NCBI RefSeq assembly: GCF_003058325.1
Contig: NZ_CP028843.1
Location: 6,429,001-6,493,000, forward strand
Length of the DNA: 64,000 nt
DNA from: Methylobacterium currus
Lineage (GTDB): Bacteria > Pseudomonadota > Alphaproteobacteria > Rhizobiales > Beijerinckiaceae
Reading direction: 5' to 3'
Part shown: in pieces, positions 1 to 8,622 of the stretch
Numbering within the stretch: position 1 is the first letter of the stretch
Layout: the number at the start of each line of letters is the position of its first letter
Position numbers and translations under genes: made by a program
Notes under the pieces: model-generated
Databases searched by the model: none
Told to the model about the DNA's origin: nothing
What the model saw: only the letters and a program-made list of their open reading frames with translations

Positions 1-24
1 GGCGCCGGTGACCAGGATCGTCAT
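1..24 (-). CDS. NAD(P)-binding (NmrA/SDR-like) protein, N-terminal 8 codons only
   Basis: Reading leftward from an ATG at 24 gives MTILVTGA, the usual opening of a Rossmann-fold NAD(P)-binding protein: a first beta strand running into the glycine-rich loop. The rest lies outside the window. It is divergent from a LysR regulator, with about 100 bp between them, which is the classic layout of a LysR regulator and its target. The family call rests on eight residues only. Confidence 0.45.
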
Positions 25-67
25 GGGATTGCTCCGGGTTCGTCGTTGAACACATCCACAAGATGAG

Positions 68-106
68 CGATCCAGGATCGAGCCGATAGGCGTCCAATCT
101 GGACGC
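68..106. promoter_or_regulatory. Two palindromes in the divergent LysR promoter region
   Basis: Two perfect inverted repeats lie between the divergent genes: CGATCC-A-GGATCG at 68-80 and GCGTCCA-ATC-TGGACGC at 90-106. Dyads in the shared promoter are the normal binding sites of LysR regulators, which bind as dimers and often repress their own gene. That these are the operators of the adjacent regulator is an inference from position and symmetry. Confidence 0.55.
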
Positions 107-127
107 ACCGTCTCGTGAGTGGAACGG

Positions 128-1009
128 ATGGACCTGCTCGCCCTCGCCGACTTCACCCTGGTTGCCCGCCATGGCGGGTTCGGGCGCGCCGCCCGCGCGA
201 CGGGCCGGCCGAAGGCGACCCTGTCGCGCCGGGTTGCGGAGCTGGAGGCCAGCCTGGCCTTGCGCCTGTTCGAGCGCGGCGCGCGGATGCTGACGCTGAC
301 CGAGGAGGGACGGGCGCTCCACGAGCGGGCCGGCGCGCTGCTGGCCGAGCTCGACGAGACCGCGGCGGCGATCGCCGCGGGCGGGGCCAGCGCCCGCGGC
401 CGGCTGCGGATCAGCGCGCCGCTGCTCTTCTCGCAGATCGCCATGGGCAAGGTCGCGGCGGGCTTCGCGCTGAAATACCCGGAGGTGCGCCTCGCGGTGA
501 CGACGGAGGACCGGGCCGTCGACATGGTCGAGGAGGGCTACGACCTGGTGATCCGGGTCAACCCGGACCCGGACGAGGCCCTGGTCGGGCGGGTCTTCCT
601 GCGCGACCGGATGGTGGTCGTGGCGGGCCCAGGCCTCGCCCGCCCGGCGGAGGGGGGATGCGTTCCGGCGGTGGTGCGGAATGTGGAGGACCGGGCGGTC
701 TGGGCCCTGATGGACGGAGCGAGCCTCGCCGTCGCACCGGTGCTGGCCCTGTCCTCCCTCGTGATGATCCGCGATGCGGTCCGCACCGGCATCGGCGCCG
801 CGCGCCTGCCGGTCTCCCTGGTCGCCCACGACCTTGCCGCCGGCCGGCTGGTCTCCTGGGGCGACGTGGCGGGGTCGCAGATCGCCCTGTGGGCACTCCA
901 CCCGTCCCAGCGGCTCCTCAGCGCCCGCGTCTCCGCCTTCCTGGAGCACCTGCGCGAGACGTTCCCGACCGGCGAGCCGGAGGAGCTGGCGGCCTACATG
1001 GCCGGGTGA
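128..1009 (+). CDS. LysR-family transcriptional regulator
   Basis: About 293 residues, the usual LysR length. The N-terminal 60 residues are the winged helix-turn-helix (LALADFTLVARHGGFGRAAR, then a PKATLSRRV recognition helix), followed by a linker helix and the two-lobed effector domain from about residue 90. I chose the ATG at 128 because the family usually begins MDLLxLxDF; in-frame GTG at 119 would add only three residues. It probably controls the divergent NAD(P)-binding gene at the left edge and itself, through the palindromes just upstream. The effector is unknown. Confidence 0.88.
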   Translation: MDLLALADFTLVARHGGFGRAARATGRPKATLSRRVAELEASLALRLFERGARMLTLTEEGRALHERAGALLAELDETAAAIAAGGASARGRLRISAPLLFSQIAMGKVAAGFALKYPEVRLAVTTEDRAVDMVEEGYDLVIRVNPDPDEALVGRVFLRDRMVVVAGPGLARPAEGGCVPAVVRNVEDRAVWALMDGASLAVAPVLALSSLVMIRDAVRTGIGAARLPVSLVAHDLAAGRLVSWGDVAGSQIALWALHPSQRLLSARVSAFLEHLRETFPTGEPEELAAYMAG

Positions 1010-1221
1010 GGCGAGGCCCTGACATCTCCTGGAACGAGAAGGAATCCGGCGCCGACCCGGACGCCGGCCCCTCCCCGGACATCCCCGCGGCCAGCGTTCC
1101 AGCCGGCAAAGCTCTCTCAAGCCTGCGAGATTCGATCTGCCGCTCGGTCATTGGCGGTCGCCAAGGACCGCCGAAAGCGGTAGGCTCGTCCGCAATCAGT
1201 CAAAACGGGGGTGTTTCGGCG

Positions 1222-1392
1222 ATGAGCGAATCCACCGATCGGTTCAAGCGCGCGCCCAAGCGCAAGACCGCGCAGGCGCGTACCCTCACGGTGTCGCCGG
1301 AGGCCAAGGCGGCCTACGAGAAGCTGATCCGCGAGAAGGAAGAGCGCGAGGCCTACGCCCGCAACCTCCCCGCCGACCAGAAGCCGCGCTGA
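1222..1392 (+). CDS. Small hypothetical protein, 56 aa, highly charged
   Basis: Starts at an ATG 15 nt after a G-rich stretch and ends in TGA. The product is rich in Lys, Arg and Glu, with a likely long helix through the middle (AKAAYEKLIREKEEREAYAR). No signal peptide or membrane segment is seen. It is convergent with der. Its amphipathic, charge-alternating composition looks like a real soluble peptide rather than a chance frame, but no family is recognised. Confidence 0.6.
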   Translation: MSESTDRFKRAPKRKTAQARTLTVSPEAKAAYEKLIREKEEREAYARNLPADQKPR

Positions 1393-1438
1393 GCGCCGCC
1401 CGAGCCCTCCTCGCTCGCCCTTGCCGGCTCGCCCTTGC

Positions 1439-2785
1439 CTACTCGCCCTTGTCGAACGGGTTCTTCGAGGTCCGGAGCGACAGGCGGATCGGGACGCCCG
1501 GCAGGTCGAAGGCCTCGCGCAGGCTGTTGACGAGGTAGCGGGTGTAGGATTTCGGCAGCGCGTCGAGCTGGTTGCCGAACAGGGCGAAGTGCGGCGGGCG
1601 CGACTTCACCTGCGTGGCGTAGCGGATCTTGATCCGCCGGCCGGACACCGCCGGCGGCGGGTTGGCCTGCGTCGCCTCGCTCAGCCACTGGTTGATCTTG
1701 GCGGTCGAGACGCGGCGGTTCCACACCTCGGCGGTCGAGACCACGGCATGCATCAGCCGGTCGATGCCCTCGCCGGCGAGGCCCGAGAGCGGCACCACCG
1801 CGGCGCCGCGCACCTGCGGCAGCAGGCGGGTCGCCTTCTCCTTGAGCTCCTTCAGGAGTCCCGGCTGGTCGGCGACGAGGTCCCACTTGTTGAGGCCGAT
1901 GACGAGGGCGCGGCCCTCCGACTCGACGAGGTCCACGATGGTCAGGTCCTGCTTCTCGAACGGGATCGTGGCATCGAGGAGCACCACCACGATCTCGGCG
2001 AAGCGCACCGCCCGCAACCCGTCCGAGACCGCGAGTTTTTCCAGCTTGTCGTCGATCCGGGCGCGGCGGCGCATGCCAGCGGTGTCGTGCAGCTTGATCC
2101 GCCGGCCGCGCCATTCCCAGTCGAGCGAGATCGAATCGCGGGTGATGCCGGCCTCGGGGCCGACGAGCAGCCGGTCCTCGCCGAGCATCCGGTTGATCAG
2201 GGTCGACTTGCCGGCATTGGGCCGGCCGACGATCGCGACCTTGAGGGGCTTGCCCTCTCCCCCCTCCTCGTCGTCCTCGTCGTCGGGCTCCGGCAGCACC
2301 GCTTCGAGGGCGTCGAGGAGGTCGCCCATGCCCTCGCCGTGCTCGGCGGAGAGCGGGACGGGATCGCCGAGGCCGAGCGCGAAGGCCTCGTAGGCCCCGG
2401 CCATGCCGGCTCCGCCCTCGGCCTTGTTGGCGAGCAGGATCACCGGCTTGTCGGCCCGGCGGACCAGCTCGGCGAAGGGCTGGTCGGCGGGCAGCAGGCC
2501 GGCGCGTGCGTCGATCACGAACAGGACCGCGTCGGCCTCGGCGATGGCGGCCTCGGTCTGGGCGCGCATGCGGCCGGCGAGCGAATCGGCCTCGGCCTCC
2601 TCCAGCCCGGCGGTGTCGAGGATGCGGAAGCGCAGGTGGCCGAGGCGCACCTCGCCCTCGCGCCGGTCGCGGGTCACGCCCGGCCGGTCGTCGACGAGCG
2701 CGAGCTTGCGGCCGACGAGGCGGTTGAACAGCGTCGACTTGCCGACGTTGGGACGCCCGACGATCGCGACGATGGGCATCGACAT
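1439..2785 (-). CDS. der: Ribosome biogenesis GTPase Der (EngA)
   Basis: A double-GTPase protein of 448 residues that acts in late 50S subunit assembly. Two G domains are in tandem: GRPNVGKS near the N-terminus with DTAGLEE (G3) and NKAEG (G4), and GRPNAGKS after an acidic linker ([13 protein letters not shown]) with DTAGMRRR and NKWD. A KH-like C-terminal domain follows. I chose the ATG at 2785 because AGGAAG lies six bases upstream of it; ATGs at 2803 and 2779 are also possible. It lies 102 bp downstream of the TPR gene on the same strand and is probably co-transcribed with it. Confidence 0.96.
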   Translation of the reverse strand: MSMPIVAIVGRPNVGKSTLFNRLVGRKLALVDDRPGVTRDRREGEVRLGHLRFRILDTAGLEEAEADSLAGRMRAQTEAAIAEADAVLFVIDARAGLLPADQPFAELVRRADKPVILLANKAEGGAGMAGAYEAFALGLGDPVPLSAEHGEGMGDLLDALEAVLPEPDDEDDEEGGEGKPLKVAIVGRPNAGKSTLINRMLGEDRLLVGPEAGITRDSISLDWEWRGRRIKLHDTAGMRRRARIDDKLEKLAVSDGLRAVRFAEIVVVLLDATIPFEKQDLTIVDLVESEGRALVIGLNKWDLVADQPGLLKELKEKATRLLPQVRGAAVVPLSGLAGEGIDRLMHAVVSTAEVWNRRVSTAKINQWLSEATQANPPPAVSGRRIKIRYATQVKSRPPHFALFGNQLDALPKSYTRYLVNSLREAFDLPGVPIRLSLRTSKNPFDKGE

Positions 2786-2887
2786 GGAGGTCTTCCTGAA
2801 CATAGCAGCGGGCGGGCACGCCGCGAGGCACGCCGCCCTTTTCGAAGGTGATGATGCGGGACGAAGGGATCCCGCGCTACGGGGTTT

Positions 2888-3688
2888 CTAGCGCGTCGCC
2901 TCGGGAGCCGGAGCCTCGGAAGCCGGGGTTTCCTCGTGCGCGTCGTGATCGTGAGCGTCGGGCGCGGGCAGGGGCGTCCCGAGGAGGGAGGGCGGCGGCG
3001 GCGCGGCGGGGGCCGGAGGCGCCGCCTCGGTCACCTGCACCGGCCCGCCGGCCACCAGGGCGACATAGATCTCGAGCCGCTGGCGCAGGCCCGCGGGGGT
3101 CTCGCGGTCGGCGGCGACCTGGTCGAACCAGCGGCCCGCCCCCTCGAAGTCGCCCTTCTTGAGCGCCACGAGGCCCAGCGTCTCGCGGGCGGTGTGGCGG
3201 AAGGCGCTCGACGGGGCGGCGAGGCTCTGGAGGCTGTTGAGCGCGCCGGCATCGTCCTTGTCGACGAGGAGCAGGGCGCCGCGCAGGCGGGCGAGGTCGC
3301 GCAGGGACTGGCCGACGGCCGAATCGTCCGCGATCGCCCCGTAGGCCTTGGCCCCGGCGGCCGGATCGGCCTTACCGGCTTCCGCCGCGGCGCGCAGGCG
3401 GGCCAGCAGGCGGTAGCCGAACGGCGCATCGGCGGCGACACCCGCGAAGGCCTTCTCGGCATCCTCCGGCGTGCCGCCCTTGGCGCGGCGCAGGGCCTCC
3501 TCGAAGCGCAGGCTCGCCGCCTCGGCTTGCTGTCCCTGCGCGTGCTGCCAGTAGCGCCAGCCGCCGACACCCAGCACCACCAGCACCGCGAGACCGATGA
3601 GCACGCCGCTGTAGCGCGACCAGATCTGCGCCAGGCGGTCGCGCCGGTACTCCTCGTTGACCTCGCGGATGAACTCGTTCTCGCTCAT
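2888..3688 (-). CDS. Membrane-anchored tetratricopeptide-like protein (YfgM type)
   Basis: About 266 residues. A short cytoplasmic N-terminus (MSENEFIREVNEEYRRDR) precedes one transmembrane helix (residues ~25-45) and then a helical TPR_21/YfgM-like periplasmic domain (~55-210). The C-terminal tail is rich in Pro and Ala, with a His/Asp stretch (DAHDHDAHEE). The YfgM family sits at the Sec translocon and outer-membrane assembly machinery, and its gene commonly neighbours der. The ATG at 3688 is preferred over the one at 3712 because the conserved part begins at MSENEF. Confidence 0.85.
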   Translation of the reverse strand: MSENEFIREVNEEYRRDRLAQIWSRYSGVLIGLAVLVVLGVGGWRYWQHAQGQQAEAASLRFEEALRRAKGGTPEDAEKAFAGVAADAPFGYRLLARLRAAAEAGKADPAAGAKAYGAIADDSAVGQSLRDLARLRGALLLVDKDDAGALNSLQSLAAPSSAFRHTARETLGLVALKKGDFEGAGRWFDQVAADRETPAGLRQRLEIYVALVAGGPVQVTEAAPPAPAAPPPPSLLGTPLPAPDAHDHDAHEETPASEAPAPEATR

Positions 3689-3813
3689 GATCTCTGGGCT
3701 CGCCGCCACCAAGGACCTGGTGGGCTCTTCGCCGCGACCGTGCGACAGGGCCGGTCGCGTAGCACAGTCCCGGCGGGAAGTCAGGCCCGGTCAGGCACAG
3801 GCTTGGCCGTGTC

Positions 3814-4419
3814 TCAGGCCTGGCCCGGCCAGACCGCGACGCCGATGAGCCAGGGATGCAGCACTCGGGCGAACACGAACCAGGCCGCGACGCCGATCAC
3901 CACGGCGAGCGCGTCGTTGCGCCAGCCGGCGGGCGCGGCGACCGGGCCGGCAAGGGGCCCGCCATGCGGCCTCACCTCGTCGCGGCGCTTGGCGCTGATC
4001 CGGGCCATCACCGCCCAGGCCAGGATCGCCCCGAACAGGACGATCGAGCCGAGATCGCCGTTGGCGAGGAGATGCGCGGTCGCCCAGATCTTCACGCCGA
4101 GCAGCATCGGGTGCTTGAGCCGCGCCTTGATCCGTCCCGGCAGGTAGGCGGCGACGAAGCTGACGAAGGCGAGGAGCACGAGCAGCAGGGCGAGGTGCCG
4201 GGTCCAGACCGGGGGTGACCAGACCTCGATCATGCCGTGCGCCCGGTACTGGCCGTAGCCGATCCCGGTCAGGACGAGGCCGAGCAGCGCGACCAGCGAG
4301 TAGCCGATCCTGTAGGGCCCCTCCCCCACCCGTTCGATGAGGGCGGCGCGGGGGCCGCGGGCCATCGTGAAGGCGTGGGTGCCGAGGAACAGCGCGAGGC
4401 CGACGATCAGGAGCAGCAT
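3814..4419 (-). CDS. NnrU-family integral membrane protein
   Basis: 201 residues with about five to six hydrophobic segments. Typical NnrU features are visible: an N-terminal helix with a TMARGPR-type loop, and RHPMLLGVKIW-like sequence (here LKHPMLLGVKIWATAHLLANGD). NnrU proteins are linked to denitrification or nitric-oxide handling in alphaproteobacteria and relate to the isoprenylcysteine methyltransferase fold. The exact reaction is unknown. Divergent from the secreted protein gene at 4521, with 100 bp between. No other NO-metabolism gene adjoins it, although a decayed nar locus lies 5 kb away. Confidence 0.85.
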   Translation of the reverse strand: MLLLIVGLALFLGTHAFTMARGPRAALIERVGEGPYRIGYSLVALLGLVLTGIGYGQYRAHGMIEVWSPPVWTRHLALLLVLLAFVSFVAAYLPGRIKARLKHPMLLGVKIWATAHLLANGDLGSIVLFGAILAWAVMARISAKRRDEVRPHGGPLAGPVAAPAGWRNDALAVVIGVAAWFVFARVLHPWLIGVAVWPGQA

Positions 4420-4520
4420 CGGAAAAAAGTCCTCGGGAATGGCGGCCGATCCGGTGGATCGCCGAAAGCAAGCGTCAAGCAGTCTGGGGCAGGCTCGGAG
4501 TCCGAGTCCAGGGACGCCGC

Positions 4521-5675
4521 ATGCTCCTCCGCCTCCTCCTCGCGTGTCTCTGCGTCGCGGCCGTGACGGTGCCGGCCGCGGCCGAGCCTCCCCTCTCGGC
4601 CCTGACCCTGGTCGGCCCCGCCCGCACGGTCTTCAAGGCCGGACGCGACGCCTGCGACGGCCACGACGTGCCGGACGCCCCCGCCCGGGCCCTGCGCGAG
4701 GCCGATGGCGGGATCGCGCTGTTCGGGATGCACTATCGCAACCGGGCCCTGCGCGGCCGCGACTTCGACAGCCTGAAGCTCGATTGCCGGATCGTGCTCG
4801 ATTCCGCCTTCAAGCCGGAGCCGGAGGCCTTCGACGACCGCACCTGGATCACTGCCACCTGGACCGAGGATGGCACGCGGGTCGAGGCTTTGCTGCACGA
4901 GGAGTACCACGCCGACACCCACCAGCGCTGCCGCACCACCGGGACGCTGGCCTGCTGGTACAACGCCATCCTGGCCGCCCGTTCGACCGATGGCGGGCGC
5001 AGCTTCACCCGGGCGACGCCCCCGACGGTCGTCGCGGCGCCGCCCTTCCGCCAGGAGGTCGAGCAGGGGCGCCATCGCGGCTTCTTCAACCCGTCGAACA
5101 TCTTTTCCGACGGCCGCTTCCGCTACTTCTACGCCTCGACCACCGGCTGGACCGGCCAGCCCTTCGGCGTCTGCCTGTTCCGCAGCGACGACGTCTCGGA
5201 TCCCGCCCGCTGGCGCGCCTTCGACGGCAAGGCCTTCACCGCCCGCTTCCCCAACCCCTACCTGAAGGGCGCGAAACCCGTCGGTTCCTGCGCGCCGGTG
5301 GGCCCGTTTCCGGCCCCGGTCGGCTCGGTGAGCCGCCACCGCGGCACCGGCGCCTGGATCGCGGTGTTCCAGGCCAGCACCGGCGGCGTCTTTTCGCGCT
5401 CCGGGATCTACTGGAGCACGTCGCGGGACCTCCTGGCCTGGGACGCGCCCCGCCTGCTCATCGCCGGGCCGACGCTCTACGACGATCCCTGCACCTCCGG
5501 CGGCGAACTCGTCAGTTATCCGTCCCTCCTCGATCCCGCCGCGCCGGGCCGGAACTTCGACACCATCGGCGACACCGCGACGCTGTTCACCGTCACCCTC
5601 AAGACCAAGGGCTGCGAGGTCACCTCGGAGCGCGACCTCGTGCGGCGGCCGGTAGCGATCAAGGTCTGGCCGTGA
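4521..5675 (+). CDS. Secreted beta-propeller-like protein of unknown function
   Basis: 384 residues. A clear signal peptide (MLLRLLLACLCVAAVTVPAAA) is followed by repeated short segments such as AARSTDGGRSF and YWSTSRDLLAWDAP. These resemble the Asp-box/bladed motifs of sialidase and family-43 glycosidase propellers. Several Cys (DACDGHD, LDCRIV, RCRTTGTLACW, SCAPVG, DPCTSGG) suggest disulphides and export to the periplasm. I see no complete catalytic signature, so it may bind rather than cleave. The five-base gap between the 5' end and the preceding T-rich sequence offers no clear ribosome site. Confidence 0.7.
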   Translation: MLLRLLLACLCVAAVTVPAAAEPPLSALTLVGPARTVFKAGRDACDGHDVPDAPARALREADGGIALFGMHYRNRALRGRDFDSLKLDCRIVLDSAFKPEPEAFDDRTWITATWTEDGTRVEALLHEEYHADTHQRCRTTGTLACWYNAILAARSTDGGRSFTRATPPTVVAAPPFRQEVEQGRHRGFFNPSNIFSDGRFRYFYASTTGWTGQPFGVCLFRSDDVSDPARWRAFDGKAFTARFPNPYLKGAKPVGSCAPVGPFPAPVGSVSRHRGTGAWIAVFQASTGGVFSRSGIYWSTSRDLLAWDAPRLLIAGPTLYDDPCTSGGELVSYPSLLDPAAPGRNFDTIGDTATLFTVTLKTKGCEVTSERDLVRRPVAIKVWP

Positions 5676-5739
5676 CGGCGCTGGCCCTCGGTCTCGCGTC
5701 GCGTCAATATGCCTTAGGGGAAGCGCGGGAGGAACGGTG

Positions 5740-6333
5740 ATGCGGTGGCGGGCCCTGGCATGCGTGGCAGCGATCTCGACCGCGGGCGCCGGCCCCTCCC
5801 AGGCAATGAGCCTCTCGGAGAGCGGCGATCGGGTGACGCTCGTCGGCACGATCGTGCCGGGCGACGGCGAGGCCTTCGCCCGCTTCCTCGCCGGGCCGCA
5901 CGCCCAGCCGCCGCGGGTCGTCTATCTCGACAGCGGCGGCGGCAAGGTGCTGGAGGGCATCGCCATCGGCCGGGCGATCCGCCGCGCCGGCCTCGTCACG
6001 GCGGTGGATGCTCACGCGGCGCGGTGCGACAGCGCCTGCACGCTGATCTTCGCCGGCGGCGTTCGGCGCCACTACATCCACGGCGAGGATGTCTACGAGG
6101 GGATGTCGGGCCGCTCCGGCCTCGGCTTCCACACGGCGCACCGCCCCGGCAACCGGGTCGAGGCCAACACGCTCAACGAGCACGGCTCCGACAACATGCG
6201 CCGGTTCTATGCCGAGATGGGCCAGCCCGGCGCCGCGACGCTGGTCGACAAGGCCGCCTTCAACACCCTCTACCGCCCCTCCGGCAGCACCGCGCTCGGC
6301 CTCGGCATCGCGACGAGCCTGCAGGCGCCGTGA
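5740..6333 (+). CDS. Periplasmic ClpP-like (COG3904) protein
   Basis: 197 residues. The ATG at 5740 is preceded by GGAGGAA and followed by a signal peptide (ALACVAAISTAGAGPSQA). The body matches the COG3904 group of ClpP/crotonase-fold periplasmic proteins: VVYLDSGGGKVLEGIAIGRA is the substrate-groove segment, and DSACTLIFAGG supplies the Ser-Ala-Cys element at the position of the ClpP nucleophile. GLGFHTAH carries the expected His. The true activity of this family is not established. It runs alone between the propeller gene and a convergent LysE gene. Confidence 0.78.
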   Translation: MRWRALACVAAISTAGAGPSQAMSLSESGDRVTLVGTIVPGDGEAFARFLAGPHAQPPRVVYLDSGGGKVLEGIAIGRAIRRAGLVTAVDAHAARCDSACTLIFAGGVRRHYIHGEDVYEGMSGRSGLGFHTAHRPGNRVEANTLNEHGSDNMRRFYAEMGQPGAATLVDKAAFNTLYRPSGSTALGLGIATSLQAP

Positions 6334-6363
6334 GGGCCGGCGGACCGTGGATGGGAGCGATCG

Positions 6364-6999
6364 TCAGGATCGCGTCCCGGGAGCAGGACCGACATGGGTG
6401 AGGAGAAGCGCCACGCCGAGGCCCACCAGCACGGCGCCGATCCCGAAGCGCAGGGCTGCCTGATGCCGCAGCATCCTGGCCCGCACCGACTCCCGCGACA
6501 GGAACACCGACACCGTCGCGAACCAGGCGAAGTGGGACAGTGACAAGAACGCCCCCCAGGCGATCTGGACCGGCACCGAGGTCTCGGCGCCGATGAGCTG
6601 GCTGTACAGGCTCAGGACGAACAGGGAGGTCTTGGGGTTGAGGCCGTTCGTCAGGGCGCCGGTGGCGATGTCGCGGCCGAGCGACCGGCGGGAGACGGCA
6701 GAAGCGGCGGCGTCCGGGTCGAGCCGGGTCGCGGCCGTCGTGATCCCGACAGAGACGAGGTAGAGCGCGCCCACGACCTTGACGATCTCCAGCGCCCCCG
6801 GCGCGACACGCTGGATGACCGCCACCCCGGCCATCGCGTAGGCGACGTGGAACCAGCAGGCGAGTGCGATCCCGGCCGCGGCGGCGAGCCCGGCGCGGCG
6901 CCCGAACAGGCAGCTGTTGCGGCTGACGACCGCGAAATCCGCCCCGGGGCTCAGCACCGCGAGCCATGTGACCGATGCGATGAGCAGAGCCTGCTCCAT
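6364..6999 (-). CDS. LysE/RhtB-family amino-acid exporter
   Basis: 211 residues with six hydrophobic helices. The LysE signature is visible: SPGADFAVVSRNSCLFGRRA in the first loop and LTNGLNPKTSLFVLSLY in the middle. These inner-membrane proteins export amino acids or derivatives using the proton gradient. I placed the start at MEQALLIASVTW (6999), the usual LysE opening. The gene is divergent from the LysR gene at 7125, which is the normal regulator/exporter pairing, so that regulator probably controls it. Confidence 0.88.
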   Translation of the reverse strand: MEQALLIASVTWLAVLSPGADFAVVSRNSCLFGRRAGLAAAAGIALACWFHVAYAMAGVAVIQRVAPGALEIVKVVGALYLVSVGITTAATRLDPDAAASAVSRRSLGRDIATGALTNGLNPKTSLFVLSLYSQLIGAETSVPVQIAWGAFLSLSHFAWFATVSVFLSRESVRARMLRHQAALRFGIGAVLVGLGVALLLTHVGPAPGTRS

Positions 7000-7124
7000 G
7001 ACGCCGTTCTCCGATAGACCTGCGCCTCGAGGGCGCGACCGCAAGGGACCACGGCAAGGGACCACGGCGGGGCGCGTGCGACCATCGAAACCATGTCCGC
7101 CGATGCGTGAGTATCGCTCACAGG

Positions 7125-8024
7125 ATGCCCGAGACCCGCAACCGCCTGCCGCAGCTCGGATCTTTGCGCGCCTTCGAGGCCGCGGCGCGCCACGGAAGCC
7201 TGGTGGCGGCCGCCGCGGAGCTGCACGTGACCCACGGTGCCGTCAGCAAGCAGATCCGAAACCTGGAGGCGGAACTCGGGGAGCCGCTGTTCGAACGGCG
7301 CAACCGGGGCCTCTTCCTGACCGAGCGGGGCCGCTGGCTCGCCGAGCGGCTCTCAACGACCTTCGCGCAGCTCGAGGACGCCCTGGCGGATTTCGCGCGC
7401 CGCGAGGCCGACCCGCCGCTCGTCGTCTCCTGCGAGCCGACCCTGTGCCTCCGGCTGCTGATCCCGAGCCTGCCGGCCCTGCGCGCCGAGGCCGGCCTCG
7501 ACATCCGCGTGCTGGCGGCGGGCGGGCGGATCGACCTTCGGCGCGACCGCGTCGACCTCGCGATCCGGCGGGACGACTTCCCGATTCCCAGCCACCTCGC
7601 GGTCCGCCCCCTCGCGGACGAGGCGATGGGGCCGGTCTGCGCACCCGCCCTCGCCGGGACGGCCGGCCTGCCGATCCTGCACACGCGCAGCCGGCCGGAT
7701 GCGTGGCCGGCCTGGCGCCGGCGGGGCCTGCCGGCCTTCCTCGGCTCCCGCGACGTGCAGTTCGAGCACTTCGCCCTCATGCTCGAAGCCGCGATCGCCG
7801 GCCAGGGGATCGCCCTGGCCTCGCTCCACATGGTCGCTGACGATCTGAAGGCGGGCCGCCTGACGGCTTTGCATCCGTTCCAGCCGGACGGCAGCCGCTA
7901 CGTCGCCCTGACCGACAAACCCATCTCGGCCGAGGGGCGCGAGCGGCGTTTCGCGGAGTGGATCGGCGGCCGGATGGCCCGGACGCTCGCCGACCCTCCC
8001 GGGGGCTTCATCCCCGCCAGGTGA
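7125..8024 (+). CDS. LysR-family regulator, GcvA-like
   Basis: 299 residues. The N-terminal helix-turn-helix reads LGSLRAFEAAARHGSLVAAA with THGAVSKQIRNLE, the form found in the GcvA/AmpR branch. The effector domain carries the DLAIRRDDFP strand typical of that branch. It is divergent from the LysE exporter and ends 17 bp inside the convergent EamA gene. Regulation of the exporter is inferred from layout only. The ATG at 7125 is chosen over the GTG at 7107 by family start position. Confidence 0.88.
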   Translation: MPETRNRLPQLGSLRAFEAAARHGSLVAAAAELHVTHGAVSKQIRNLEAELGEPLFERRNRGLFLTERGRWLAERLSTTFAQLEDALADFARREADPPLVVSCEPTLCLRLLIPSLPALRAEAGLDIRVLAAGGRIDLRRDRVDLAIRRDDFPIPSHLAVRPLADEAMGPVCAPALAGTAGLPILHTRSRPDAWPAWRRRGLPAFLGSRDVQFEHFALMLEAAIAGQGIALASLHMVADDLKAGRLTALHPFQPDGSRYVALTDKPISAEGRERRFAEWIGGRMARTLADPPGGFIPAR

Positions 8025-8430
8025 GCAGGTAGGCCCCGAGCATCACCAGCCCGACCCCGAGCCAGTTCACCCCCGACAACCGCTCGCCGAGCAGCGTCGC
8101 GCCGAATACGGCGACCAGCACGATCGACAGCTTGTTGAGGGTCGCGACCTGCGCCGCCCCGCCGACCTTGAGGGCGCGGAAGTAGCACGCCCAGGAGCCG
8201 GCGGTGGCGAGGCCCGAGAGGCTGAGAAGCCCGAGGTTGCGCCCGGTGAGCGACCGCAGGCCCTGCCACTGGCCGGTGGCGAGGCAGAGCGCCCCGAGGG
8301 CCACGAGGATCACGACCGAGCGCATGAAGGCGGCGGCATCCGATTCCGCCCCGGCGCTGCCGGCCCGGGCCAGCACCGCCGTGAGCGCCGTGAACACCGC
8401 CGAGACCAGCGCCCAGACCTGCCACGCCAT
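8008..8430 (-). CDS. Single-repeat EamA/EmrE-like membrane protein
   Basis: 140 residues with about five transmembrane helices: one EamA repeat rather than the usual two. It includes the typical ending SGVNWLGVGLVMLGAYLL. Such half-size proteins work as dimers, by analogy with EmrE-type multidrug exporters. The start is placed at MAWQVWALVSAVF, where the first helix begins. Its 3' end overlaps the convergent LysR gene by 17 bp. The substrate is unknown. Confidence 0.82.
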   Translation of the reverse strand: MAWQVWALVSAVFTALTAVLARAGSAGAESDAAAFMRSVVILVALGALCLATGQWQGLRSLTGRNLGLLSLSGLATAGSWACYFRALKVGGAAQVATLNKLSIVLVAVFGATLLGERLSGVNWLGVGLVMLGAYLLTWRG

Positions 8431-8622
8431 CCCGCACCCCTCCATCCTCTCCCCGAACGGCATCATGAATGATCGGCATGCGCGAATGCCGACAATGCGT
8501 TTCACTGGCGCACCGGCTTCGCTCAGCTTCCCCCGCGGCCGGCCCGGCAGGGCCGCACGGCAAGATCACACAGACAGGAGCCCGGCCGAGGCCGGCCCGT
8601 CTGCCCAACGGGGGGAAGCACC

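Noticed and set aside
115..1392. A 425-codon open frame over the LysR gene and beyond
   Set aside because: It is the Ala/Arg/Gly/Pro-rich shadow frame of the LysR gene. Only its last 56 codons, from the ATG at 1222, look real.
1353..2851. Long frames opposite and beside der (about 490 codons on the minus strand, 476 on the plus strand)
   Set aside because: Both are high-GC shadows rich in Arg, Gly and Ala with no family pattern; Der explains the DNA.
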